Source: JAVVHH01 sp965199665
GTDB taxonomy: Bacteria; Pseudomonadota; Alphaproteobacteria; Acetobacterales; Acetobacteraceae
DNA length: 64,000 nt
Assembly (NCBI GenBank): GCA_965199665.1
Contig: OZ241208.1
Location: 3,348,001 to 3,412,000 of the forward strand
Reading direction: 5' to 3'
Under the pieces are notes generated by a model, which was given only the letters and a program-made list of their open reading frames with translations, made no database searches and was not told the origin of the DNA. Position numbers and translations under genes: made by a program. This document shows positions 34,172 through 42,516 of this stretch, piece after piece; the first letter of the stretch is position 1; each line of letters opens with the position of its first letter.

Positions 34172-35096
34172 GCCGAAGCCTCGCGATGCCGCCGGGCAGG
34201 AACGCGATGATCAGCAGCAGCACCACGCCATACAGCATCGGCGCGAAGCCCGGCACGTCGATGAATGTGCGCGACGTGTCCGCGACGACGTGCAGGGCGA
34301 TCGCTCCCAACAGCGGGCCCATCACCGTGCCGCTGCCCCCGATCATGCAGACGAGCAGCATTTCGATGCTGCGATCGCTGCCGAACGCGATGCTGGGATC
34401 GATGTAGAGATAGGTCTGCGCATACAGCACCCCGCCCAGCGCGGTGAGGGCGCCCGAGATCGTCAGCACCCAAACCTTGGTGCGCAACACGTTCACGCCC
34501 AGCGCTCGCGCCGCATCCTCGTTCTCCCGCACCGCGATCAGCTGCGCGCCGAAACGACTGCGCGTGAGCCACGCCGCGACGGCAGTGGCGCCGGCCAGCA
34601 ACGCCAGCGACATGGCGTAGAAAACCCGCCGGTCGTTGAACTGGAAGCTCTCCGGCGCGACGTGCAGCGGAATCAGGATGCCCAGGCCAGCGCGCGTGTA
34701 GTCGATGCTGTTCGCCAGGATCCTGAACGCCTCCGAGAATGCCAAGGTGGCCAGCGCAAAATAGCTGCCGCGCAACCCGGCGCGGAACGACGCCCAGCCC
34801 ACGACCAGTCCGACCGCGCCCCCGGCCAACGCCCCCACCGGTAGGCCGAGCCACGGGCTCAACCCATATCGCGTCTGGAGGATCGCGGCGCTGTAGCAGC
34901 CAAAGCCGAAGAACGCAGAATGGCCGAAGCTGGTCAGCCCGCCGAAACCGCCCGAGATGTTCCACGCCTGGCCGAGGGCAGCCGAGATCGCGGTGAGCAT
35001 GGCGATGTTCACCAGGAACTGAGACCGCAGGCCGAACGGCGCCAGCGCCAGCAGGACCAGCCCGGCGCCGATTACCCACGTCGTTCGGCGGTTCAC
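34164..35096 (-). CDS. livM: Branched-chain-type ABC transporter permease (LivM)
   Basis: A 310-residue inner-membrane permease with about nine hydrophobic segments (IGAGLVLLALAPFGL, LPVGALAGGAVGLVVGWASF, ALTALGGVLYA, MLYGVVLLLIIAFLPGG). The LivM motif NISGGFGGLTSFGHSAFFGFGCY is near residues 47-69. GTG 35096 is chosen because it overlaps the livH stop (GTGA); the frame extends far upstream inside livH without homology. It pairs with LivH to form the channel. Confidence 0.94.
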   Translation of the reverse strand: MNRRTTWVIGAGLVLLALAPFGLRSQFLVNIAMLTAISAALGQAWNISGGFGGLTSFGHSAFFGFGCYSAAILQTRYGLSPWLGLPVGALAGGAVGLVVGWASFRAGLRGSYFALATLAFSEAFRILANSIDYTRAGLGILIPLHVAPESFQFNDRRVFYAMSLALLAGATAVAAWLTRSRFGAQLIAVRENEDAARALGVNVLRTKVWVLTISGALTALGGVLYAQTYLYIDPSIAFGSDRSIEMLLVCMIGGSGTVMGPLLGAIALHVVADTSRTFIDVPGFAPMLYGVVLLLIIAFLPGGIARLRRA

Positions 35097-35959
35097 CGTG
35101 CCGCCCCGAACAGGCCAGTCGGCTTGAGCAACAGAACTGCAACGAAGACGATCGGCACGCAGATCGGCCCCAGGCTCTCGCCCAGGTAAAGCCCGCCCAC
35201 GGATTCCACCACGCCGATCAGCAGCCCGCCCACCACCGCGCCGGGAAAGCTGCCCATCCCGCCCAGCACCACGATGGTGAACGCCACCAGAATGAACACA
35301 CTGCCGACGCTCGGGCTGACGTAGAAGCTCGGCAGCAACAGGCACCCGGCGGCACCGAGGCACGCGATGCCAATGCCATAGGACAGCGCGAAGATGCGGT
35401 TCGGTCGGATGCCCATCAACCGGGCGCCCTCCGGCTCCTTTGCCACCGCGCGGATCGCTCGCCCGGTGTCGGTCAGCGCCATGAACGCCCACAACAATCC
35501 GCCCAAAAGGATCGCGAACCCGAAACTGATCAGCTTGGCCGTCGGCAGCAGCAGCGTGCCAATCTCCACCATGCTGAATGAATACGGAGTATCCAGGGTG
35601 CGCGTGTCGCCGGTGAAGATCACCAGCGCCAAATTGTCGAGCACGACGGAGATGCCGAGGGTCGCCAGCAGGATGGTTTTGTCGTCGCCGCGCGCGATGC
35701 GGTCGATCACGCCGGTATACAGCAGCCATCCCAGCGCGCCCATAACCACGACCATGATTGGAAGTGCGACGTACGGGTCAAGCCCGGCCTGTGCCGACAG
35801 GATCCAGGCTCCGTACATCGCGATCATGAGCAGACTGCCATGGGCGAAGTTCACGATGTGAAGCACGCCATAAATCAGTGTCAGCCCCAGTGCGAGCAGC
35901 GTGTATACGCCGCCCGTCAGCAGGCCGCCGATGATGGCTGGAAGCAGGATGCCGAGCAA
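35093..35959 (-). CDS. livH: Branched-chain-type ABC transporter permease (LivH)
   Basis: A 288-residue permease with about eight transmembrane segments. The LivH start GGLLTGGVYTLLALGLTLIYGVLHIVNFAHG is intact, as are GIRPNRIFALSYGIGIACLGAAG and VLGGMGSFPGAVVGGLLIGVVES. The apparent start is TTG 35959 with only a weak ribosome site, 29 bp after the binding-protein gene. No ATG lies near it in frame. It forms the membrane pore with LivM. Confidence 0.94.
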   Translation of the reverse strand: MLGILLPAIIGGLLTGGVYTLLALGLTLIYGVLHIVNFAHGSLLMIAMYGAWILSAQAGLDPYVALPIMVVVMGALGWLLYTGVIDRIARGDDKTILLATLGISVVLDNLALVIFTGDTRTLDTPYSFSMVEIGTLLLPTAKLISFGFAILLGGLLWAFMALTDTGRAIRAVAKEPEGARLMGIRPNRIFALSYGIGIACLGAAGCLLLPSFYVSPSVGSVFILVAFTIVVLGGMGSFPGAVVGGLLIGVVESVGGLYLGESLGPICVPIVFVAVLLLKPTGLFGAAR

Positions 35960-35988
35960 AGACGCAGGTCCGGGTCAGTCGCCTTCGA

Positions 35989-37203
35989 TCACGCCTTCGG
36001 GCGCGGAAAAATGGTCTTGGCGTCGGAGAACTGCTCCGGCCAAACCACGTGGATGTCGTTCTTCTGTACCTGCTGCGCGGTGGCGTGGGCATTCACGTTC
36101 TGCCCGTTCTCGAACTTCGTTTGCCCGTATGGCATGAAATGATCGCTGAACGTGGAGGTCGATAGCGCCTCGATCACCTTCTGCTTGTCGGCGCTCTTGG
36201 CCCGCTCCATCGCGTCCACCATCAGCTTGACCGCGAAGTAGCCGAACAGGATCTCGAAACTGAATACGGTGCCGGCATCTTCCATCCGCTTGCGGAACAC
36301 CAAGCTGCGCGGGTCACGTGGATTGTACCAGTGATTGAAGTCGATGATGTTCTCGGCAATCGTCGGCTGTTCCTTAACGAAACGCAGATTGAAGCCGCCG
36401 CCGGCGATGGAAAAGATCCCGGCCAAGTCTACCCGCTGTTGTACCAGCGTGCGCGCCAGCAGAATATACTCGTTATTGTAGTTGGACATGATCACCAGGT
36501 CGGGCTTGGCCGCCTTGATGCGCAGCACGACATTGGTGAAATCGCGCGTGGGCGTCGCGTGCGGGATCGACTCGATCAGCTTGATCCCAATCGGCTCTAG
36601 CCGCGACGGCAGCAGCTTGGCCGTGTTGGTGCCGAAATCGCCGTCCTCGTGCACGAGGATCGCGGTTTTAGCGACGCTCCCGGCCGCCTTGTTGATGTCG
36701 TCCAGCGAGCGCATAGCGTCGGTGGTAGTCGCGGTATTGTTGGGGAAAAGCCGGTAGACGTTCGTCAGACCGCGCGTCGTGAAAGCGTCGGCGATGCCGC
36801 TATCCACGCAGAACGGCAATCCGTATTTCGCCGCCGCCTGGCTCGCGGCCAGGCCGATCGGGCTGGCGAAGCAGCCGACGAAGCCGGCCGCACCCTGCTC
36901 GGCCATCTGGTCCACCAGGCTCGCGCCAATGTCCGGCCGGCCCTGCGCGTCACCGAGCAGCGCCTCGAGTTTGGTGCCGCCCAGCGCGGCGATGCCGCCA
37001 GCAGCGTTGATATCGTCGATCGCGGTCTTGCCACCGAGCCGGCAGAGCTGCCCGCCATAGGCGAGCGCGCCCGTCACCGGATGTATCAGCCCGATCTTCA
37101 CCGTATTGGCCTGGGCTCGCAGGATGCCCGGCATGGAAAGCGTTGCCGCACCCGTGGCGACACCCCCGGCAACGACGTGACGACGGCTGATGCTCATAGT
37201 CAT
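35989..37203 (-). CDS. Branched-chain-type ABC solute-binding protein (LivK-like)
   Basis: A 404-residue periplasmic type I binding protein. The leader SISRRHVVAGGVATGAATLSMPGILRAQA has a twin-arginine-like RR. The mature protein starts VKIGLIHPVTGALAYGG and has FVGCFASPIGLAASQAAAKYG, IKAAKPDLVIMSNYNNE and AYWP-like hinge segments. ATG 37203 overlaps the GntR stop (ATGA). It confers substrate choice for the importer. HAAT members carry amino acids, amides, urea or aromatic acids, so the ligand here is open. Confidence 0.93.
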   Translation of the reverse strand: MTMSISRRHVVAGGVATGAATLSMPGILRAQANTVKIGLIHPVTGALAYGGQLCRLGGKTAIDDINAAGGIAALGGTKLEALLGDAQGRPDIGASLVDQMAEQGAAGFVGCFASPIGLAASQAAAKYGLPFCVDSGIADAFTTRGLTNVYRLFPNNTATTTDAMRSLDDINKAAGSVAKTAILVHEDGDFGTNTAKLLPSRLEPIGIKLIESIPHATPTRDFTNVVLRIKAAKPDLVIMSNYNNEYILLARTLVQQRVDLAGIFSIAGGGFNLRFVKEQPTIAENIIDFNHWYNPRDPRSLVFRKRMEDAGTVFSFEILFGYFAVKLMVDAMERAKSADKQKVIEALSTSTFSDHFMPYGQTKFENGQNVNAHATAQQVQKNDIHVVWPEQFSDAKTIFPRPKA

Positions 37204-38135
37204 CTGTGCTCTCCCGCAGAGTTGCCATTCGCCCGTTTGGTGGGCTCCGGCTTGGTGGTCGCCTGTTGCCGGCCGCCGTCTTGGCGGTCACCGTCTTGGT
37301 AGTCGATCGATGGCTCCGTGGTCCGTTGCCCACTGCTCGGCCGGATCATGTCCGTGCCGCCTGCGACGGGTCGCGCTCGGCCTTTCGCGTCGCCGCGCGC
37401 GCTTGCGCCGATGCCGAATGCATCCAGCGACAGGTGCATGCGGAATTCAAATCGATCCGGACGGTAGAGCGCCTCGAGATACTCGACCGGCTGAGACACC
37501 GCGTCGCACAGCACACGTTTGAGCAGCAGTAGCGGACTGCCCGCGGACACGCCCAGACGCTCTGCCACCAGGGTGTCGGCCAGCACCGCGGTCACGCTTT
37601 GCTCGGCCGAGCAAACCTGCACCCCGGCCCGCCGGATCAGCGTGATTAGCGGATTGGTCTTCAGGTCCTCGCAGGCGAAACTGCGGCCGATCCTGTCCGG
37701 CACGTAGCTGGTCAGCTGCGAGATCTGGGTTCCATCCACCTGGCGCAACCGCACCGCGCGCTGAACTTCCGCGCCGGGTGCGAGCTGCAGCCGCTGGCAC
37801 ACCATCTCGTTGGCTGGGCCGTAGCCGAATTCCAGCACCAATGGCTCGCTGTCCCGGCCGATGGAGGTGATGTTCTCCAGCAGGTCGTCCAGCCGTGCCG
37901 TAATCGGCGCGTCGCCGACGCTTCGCTGGGCGGCGCTCACCACCGTGCCGCGTCCGCGCGATCGCACCACGAGACCCTCGGCTGAGAGCTCGTCCAGTGC
38001 GCGCTTGGCGGTGATGCGGCTCACGCCAAAACGCTGCATCAGAACCTGCTCGCTGGGCAGGATATCGCCCCTGCGGTAGACCGCATTGGTGATCTGGCTG
38101 CGCAGGATCACGTAAAGCCGATGATAGAGCGGCAT
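37200..38135 (-). CDS. GntR-family regulator with UTRA effector domain (HutC type)
   Basis: 311 residues from ATG 38135. The winged helix opens MPLYHRLYVILRSQI and includes GDILPSEQVLMQRFGVSRITAKRALDELSAEGLV (residues 1-68). The UTRA ligand domain follows, about 90-240 (RDSEPLVLEFGYGPA, RLRQVDGTQISQLTSYVP, LLLLKRVLCDAVSQPVEYLEALYRPDRFEF). A Pro/Gln-rich tail of about 65 residues is unusual. Longer in-frame starts exist at 38324, 38372 and GTG 38459 but add low-complexity sequence and lack good ribosome sites. It is first in the liv operon and divergent from the amidase genes, so it probably represses both using the pathway substrate or intermediate. Confidence 0.88.
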   Translation of the reverse strand: MPLYHRLYVILRSQITNAVYRRGDILPSEQVLMQRFGVSRITAKRALDELSAEGLVVRSRGRGTVVSAAQRSVGDAPITARLDDLLENITSIGRDSEPLVLEFGYGPANEMVCQRLQLAPGAEVQRAVRLRQVDGTQISQLTSYVPDRIGRSFACEDLKTNPLITLIRRAGVQVCSAEQSVTAVLADTLVAERLGVSAGSPLLLLKRVLCDAVSQPVEYLEALYRPDRFEFRMHLSLDAFGIGASARGDAKGRARPVAGGTDMIRPSSGQRTTEPSIDYQDGDRQDGGRQQATTKPEPTKRANGNSAGEHR

Positions 38136-38560
38136 CGGCGACCGCTGGTCAGAGAAAGTTGCCGCCCCGAGTGCAGCCGCGTCCGCCCTGTCAGGAATAG
38201 CCCCCGCCGCAACCGACCGTCCGCCAGCATGCGCGGTTTCCCGTCCACCCGCAGGCAGCGGCCTTGGAGGCGCCGAGCGGCGTGACGGTCCGGAAAGCTG
38301 CACGGCGGAACCCGAAGCTGGCATCGTGTAGGAACCGTAACATTGCAAAAGCCCTATTGCTATGTCTTCCATCCCTTTGTCTGCCGGAAGCGGCGGCCGC
38401 CCGCCGCCACGCCCGCCGCGAGGGATCGATGACGCCCGTGCCAGTGAGCGCTTCCGCACATCGGTGACCTTTCATTCCCGTTTGGAGTTCGTCAGATGAC
38501 TGCTCTCGATACACTCAATAGTTTTGCGATTTCTTGGCGCCCGCACACACGATCGCTCGC
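38136..38560. other. Divergent region between gntR and the amidase pair
   Basis: 425 bp. The minus strand is open to 38459 and could encode an N-terminal extension of GntR. The 38460-38560 part is more AT-rich and should contain the promoters of both transcription units. No convincing GntR palindrome was spotted by eye. Confidence 0.4.
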
Positions 38561-38758
38561 ATGAGCGCGCACGACCGCGAGGCGCGGGTGCTGGTCCGCC
38601 GCGCCGGGCTGGATCGCATGCTGGAACTGTTTCCTGAAGACGTGGCCGCCTCCGCTGCCGAGGCCAAGCGGTTGCGCGCTGGCATCGCCGCGCCCGCCGG
38701 TGACGTCGAGCCTTGGCCAATGCGCCGGCCGCGACAATCAGATGAGGGCGGCGCATGA
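38561..38758 (+). CDS. Small protein upstream of the amidase (AtzG/DUF4089-like position)
   Basis: 65 residues: helical, with ARVLVRRAGLDRMLELFPEDVAASAAEAKRL and a C-terminal EPWPMRRP. Its stop overlaps the amidase ATG (ATGA). In AtzE-type amidases a small GatC/AtzG-like subunit encoded just upstream stabilises the enzyme, and size, helical character and position fit. Primary-sequence similarity to AtzG is not clear, so the link is inferred. The frame allows a start at 38534, but ATG 38561 looks better. Confidence 0.65.
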   Translation: MSAHDREARVLVRRAGLDRMLELFPEDVAASAAEAKRLRAGIAAPAGDVEPWPMRRPRQSDEGGA

Positions 38759-40128
38759 CCGCGCTGCACTGGCTCACCGCCACCCAGATCGCCGCCGCCT
38801 ACCAGAAGCGATCCTTATCGCCGATCACGCTGGTGCAGGCGCTGCTGGACCGGATCGCTCAGTTCGACACCACGCTGCTCGCGTTCAATCACGTCGATGC
38901 CGAAGGCGCGCTGCAGACGGCTCGTGCGGTGCAGGCCGAGATCGCCGACGGCCGTCATAGGGGCGGGCTGCACGGCGTGCCGGTGGCGGTGAAGGACATC
39001 ATCGATGTTGCCGGTATGCCCACCAGTTGTCATTCCGCCATGCGGCAGGGCCATATGCCGGCCGCCGACGCGGTCGTGATCGCGCGGCTGCGCGCCGCCG
39101 GTGCGATCATCCTGGGCAAGCTCTCCACCCACGAGTTTGCCATCGGCGGTCCATCCTTCGACCTGCCCAGCTTGCCGGCGCGCAACCCGTGGAACCCGGA
39201 GCGTCATCCCGGCGGCTCCTCATCCGGTTCCGGCGCAGCGCTTGCTGCCGGCTTCGTGCCACTGGCGCTCGGCACCGATACCGGTGGGTCCATTCGCCAC
39301 CCGGCCAGCGCCTGCGGCGTGGTCGGGCTAAAACCGAGCTACGGCCTGGTGCCGCGCGACGGCGTGCAGCCCTTGTCCTGGTCGCTGGATCATGTCGGCC
39401 CCATGGCCCGGACGGCGGCCGACGCGGCGTTGCTTCTCGAGGTGATGGCCGATCGCCCGCCCAGCGCACCGCTCGCGTCGCTCCCGCCGGAGCAGATGCT
39501 CCACGGCCTGCGCATCGGCATGCCGCGAGCCTTCCATACCGTCGACTGGGAGGCGGCGCCGGAGGTGCAAGCTGCACTCGAGACCGCAGCGTCTCTGCTG
39601 CGTGCCCAGGGCGCCACCGTCATCGACGTCACGCTGCCGACACTGCGCGAGTTCGCCACCGTCAACCGCGTGATCCTCGCCAGCGAGGGCTGGGTGGTGC
39701 ACGGCGCCGATCTGCGTGCCACGCCCGAGCGCTACGGCAGGCTCAGCCGTCGCCGCTTGACGACCGGAGCCTTCTTCACCGCCGAAGACCTGATCCAGGC
39801 ACAGCGCCGCCGCGTCGAGCTGGCCGCCAGCGTCGACGCGGTGTTCACCGACGTCGATCTGCTGCTATGCGCCAGCTCCATGGACCCCGCCTGCGCCATC
39901 GAAGACGAGGCGGAGGTGGCACGCACCTACCCCAGGCAGGCGCGGGTGCCCTTCAACCTTACCGGGCACCCCGCACTGGCGATGATGTCCGGGCTGTCCT
40001 CGGACGGGTTGCCGCTGTCGTTGCAGTTCGTCGGGCCAATGGGGCACGACGCGCAGGTTCTAGCGCTCGCCGCGGCCTATCAGCGGGCGACGGCCTGGCA
40101 AGACATGCATCCACCGTGGCTTGCCTAG
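38755..40128 (+). CDS. Amidase-signature hydrolase (AtzE/GatA-like)
   Basis: 457 residues with a complete amidase signature: Lys80 in VPVAVKDIID, the cis-Ser loop GGSSSGSGAALAAG at 152-165, and nucleophile Ser179 in GTDTGGSIRHPAS. The C-terminal part contains VPFNLTGHPALAMMSGLS. It hydrolyses a carboxamide to acid and ammonia in the cytoplasm. It is coupled to the small upstream ORF by ATGA and divergent from the GntR-liv operon, whose products include three other C-N hydrolase-type enzymes. It is likely part of the same regulated pathway. AtzE acts on biuret-derived 1-carboxybiuret; specificity here is unknown. Confidence 0.92.
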   Translation: MTALHWLTATQIAAAYQKRSLSPITLVQALLDRIAQFDTTLLAFNHVDAEGALQTARAVQAEIADGRHRGGLHGVPVAVKDIIDVAGMPTSCHSAMRQGHMPAADAVVIARLRAAGAIILGKLSTHEFAIGGPSFDLPSLPARNPWNPERHPGGSSSGSGAALAAGFVPLALGTDTGGSIRHPASACGVVGLKPSYGLVPRDGVQPLSWSLDHVGPMARTAADAALLLEVMADRPPSAPLASLPPEQMLHGLRIGMPRAFHTVDWEAAPEVQAALETAASLLRAQGATVIDVTLPTLREFATVNRVILASEGWVVHGADLRATPERYGRLSRRRLTTGAFFTAEDLIQAQRRRVELAASVDAVFTDVDLLLCASSMDPACAIEDEAEVARTYPRQARVPFNLTGHPALAMMSGLSSDGLPLSLQFVGPMGHDAQVLALAAAYQRATAWQDMHPPWLA

Positions 40129-40250
40129 TGACGTCGCAAGCTGCCGGCAGACGATCGGCAGCGACTGTCCGGTGTTCAGTACATTCTGCTCCAAAACGGC
40201 CTGTCTGCTTACGGCCAACGCTGCTGGCTGAGCGTCCACTTGCGAGAGTG

Positions 40251-41456
40251 TTAGCGGCGCCCGGCCTTACTGCCGATCGTTTCGTCCCAACGGCGGAAGG
40301 CGAGCACGAGCTGATCCGGCCTGAGCGGCAATTCGATCGGGTAATCAGCGATGAGGCCCGCGTATTCAAGCCGGCCATACTCGCGAATGACGGCCTGGCT
40401 TTGGGCCGGCGCCAGGTCGAGCGACACGTTCTTAACGGCCGGGCCGGGATACAGGTAGCCTTCGTCATACGCATAGGCCTGCATCTTCGGTTGCAGGACA
40501 TGGGCCATCATGTCCAGCACGACTGCCAAGTGATCGGCAGGTATTCCTTTCGGGATGACCATGTAGTTTGCATCGGACACCCAGTGATGCCCTTTCATCA
40601 CCGAAATCCTGGCCTCCTTGGGCACGATTCCCAACGCACGTGGATTGATGTCCCAGCCTGTCGTCGAGACGATGAGATCGCGCGACCCGTCGCCCAACTC
40701 CTTCATCGTGGCGCCGGTCCCGGCTGGATAGTATTCGATGAAGCCGCCTAGTTCCTGCAAATACTGCCACGTCTTGTCCCAGCCATTGACGGGGTCCTTG
40801 GGATATCGATCGCCGAGCAGGTAGGGCAATCCCATCATGAAGGTCCGTCCAGGCCCGGAATTGGTCGGGCGCGCATACATGAAGCGGTTGGGGTGCGCCT
40901 TGGCCCACGCCAGAAGCTCCTCGGCCGATCCAGGCGGGGTTGCGACGGTGTCCGGGAAATACTCCAGGAGCGGCCCGGAAGGATAATACGAGCAGACGAC
41001 CCCGTAATTGCCGCCTTGGGCGCGTTGCAGGTTCAGCGCGGCGGGCAAGTAGTTGTCGTAGAGGTCAGGAAACTTGTCTGCGTAAGCCGGCAGAATAGGC
41101 TGCCAGAGTTCCTGCGCCAACCCTGCCGAGAGCCCGTCGCTTGCCGTCAGGACGAGGTCGAGATCGCTGCGCCCGGCATCCTGCTGCGCCTTGATCTTGC
41201 TCGCCAGTTCCGGTGCCGGCGCCTTCACGAAGGTGATGCGGGAGACGAGGTTGCCATGCGTCGCGCGATAATCCTCGAACGCGCGCTGATGCAGGGCGAG
41301 GGCGCCGGCAACGTCGATGATGTTGAGCGCGACCGGAGATGTCGGCAGCGGCAGCGTGGCGGCGGCGCCCGCCCGCCCGCCGAGCGTCGCGACCGCCAGC
41401 GCCGACCCGGCGAGACCACGAGTTACGGCACGGCGCGGCAGGAGACGGTCAACCAT
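40251..41456 (-). CDS. ABC solute-binding protein, family 1/PotD-like
   Basis: 401 residues. The leader LLPRRAVTRGLAGSALAVATLGGRAGAA ends near residue 32. The mature protein is a type II periplasmic binding protein: VKAPAPELASKIKAQQDAGRSDLDLVLT, VVCSYYPSGPLLEYF, PGSAEELLAWAKAHPNRF, TTGWDINPRALG. It resembles PotD/FbpA-type binders of polyamines, iron or phosphonates. It overlaps the nagA end by 8 bp, so it is the third gene of the nagB-nagA unit. No permease or ATPase follows. An amino-sugar-derived ligand is possible but unproved. Confidence 0.86.
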   Translation of the reverse strand: MVDRLLPRRAVTRGLAGSALAVATLGGRAGAAATLPLPTSPVALNIIDVAGALALHQRAFEDYRATHGNLVSRITFVKAPAPELASKIKAQQDAGRSDLDLVLTASDGLSAGLAQELWQPILPAYADKFPDLYDNYLPAALNLQRAQGGNYGVVCSYYPSGPLLEYFPDTVATPPGSAEELLAWAKAHPNRFMYARPTNSGPGRTFMMGLPYLLGDRYPKDPVNGWDKTWQYLQELGGFIEYYPAGTGATMKELGDGSRDLIVSTTGWDINPRALGIVPKEARISVMKGHHWVSDANYMVIPKGIPADHLAVVLDMMAHVLQPKMQAYAYDEGYLYPGPAVKNVSLDLAPAQSQAVIREYGRLEYAGLIADYPIELPLRPDQLVLAFRRWDETIGSKAGRR

Positions 41457-42516
41457 GGGTGGGCGATCCTTTTACGCATGGATTACGAAAGCATCGCTCG
41501 ACGGAGCCGACGCGGACCCGGGCCGGATGCAGCGCAGGCCACCAATCGACCGTGCTCTGCGGCATGGTGATGCCGCCGGCCTGCAACGCCGGCATTAGCA
41601 CGGTGGCGGGGATTGTGGACGCCATGGCGAGAGCGTCGTCCGGCGCCGCAATCCCCCACTGGACCAGGTTGCGCACTGCCGCATCGAGGCACAGTGACGA
41701 CCCGGCCAACCCGAGCGCGCCCGGCACCCGCACGGATCCATCGGCACTTCGCGTCACCCTCAAATCTCCAAACCGATACTCGCCCGGCGGAGCGGCTGCA
41801 GCGGCGGTCGCATCGGTCACCAGGAAGGCTCGGCCGGGTCCCTTGGCGCGTATCATGGCTTTCAGCGCGAAGGGCGGAACATGGATGCCATCCGCGATGA
41901 AGCTGGCGCAAAGACCGTCGTCACTCAATTGCGCGAAGATCGGGTTGTCGAGCTTGGCCATCTCGGGCGGCAAACCGTTGCCCAGATGAGTGCATAGGGC
42001 TGCCCCCGCGGACACGGCGCGGGTCACGGTGTCGGACCGCGCCGCGCTATGACCGATCGCCACCAGCATGCCGGCACGCCGGGCTGCCTCGATGCAAGCG
42101 GTGCTCCCGGCAAGCTCCGGCGCGAGCGTCACCATCAGGATCGGACGCTTCAGCCGGGTTCCCAGAGCCTGGATCACGTCGTAACGCGGTGCCAGCATGG
42201 CCGTCGGCGGATGACAACCGGCATAGCCCGCCGCGGGGTTGAGGAACGGGCCTTCCAAATGATAGCCGGGGCACATCAAGGGGCCGAGACGACTTCCGGC
42301 GATGGCGTCATCGAGCGTCCGGAGCCGGTGCGCCAACACGTCTAAATGCGCCGTGATGACGGTCGGCAAGCAGCATGTGACCCCGGTGGCCAGCATCGCC
42401 TCAAGGGCGACGTCGAGGGCTTCGGCCGTTAGCGCCGGTGAGTCGTTTGCCCCATTGAAGTCGATACCTGCGAAACCGTTGACCTGTAGGTCGACCAGCC
42501 CACCCGTCGCTATCAA
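41449..42516 (-). CDS. nagA: N-acetylglucosamine-6-phosphate deacetylase (NagA), short N-terminus
   Basis: 355 residues. Metal and substrate motifs are intact: GLVDLQVNGFAG, GYHLEGPFLN with the metal Glu, IGHSAARSD, CTHLGNGLPP, IADGIHVPP, VTDATAAAA with the catalytic Asp. It removes acetate from GlcNAc-6-P. The only start is TTG 42516, overlapping the nagB TGA (TTGA). About 45 N-terminal residues of the usual protein, part of the small beta-domain, are absent, and no homologous extension is seen upstream. The C-terminal strand segment is also atypical. It may be functional through coupling or be a trimmed paralogue. Confidence 0.85.
   Translation of the reverse strand: MIATGGLVDLQVNGFAGIDFNGANDSPALTAEALDVALEAMLATGVTCCLPTVITAHLDVLAHRLRTLDDAIAGSRLGPLMCPGYHLEGPFLNPAAGYAGCHPPTAMLAPRYDVIQALGTRLKRPILMVTLAPELAGSTACIEAARRAGMLVAIGHSAARSDTVTRAVSAGAALCTHLGNGLPPEMAKLDNPIFAQLSDDGLCASFIADGIHVPPFALKAMIRAKGPGRAFLVTDATAAAAAPPGEYRFGDLRVTRSADGSVRVPGALGLAGSSLCLDAAVRNLVQWGIAAPDDALAMASTIPATVLMPALQAGGITMPQSTVDWWPALHPARVRVGSVERCFRNPCVKGSPTHG

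Noticed and set aside
34164..35729. 521-codon extension of livM
   Set aside because: The extra 210 codons lie antiphase within livH and have no membrane-protein character. GTG 35096 overlapping the livH stop is a better start.
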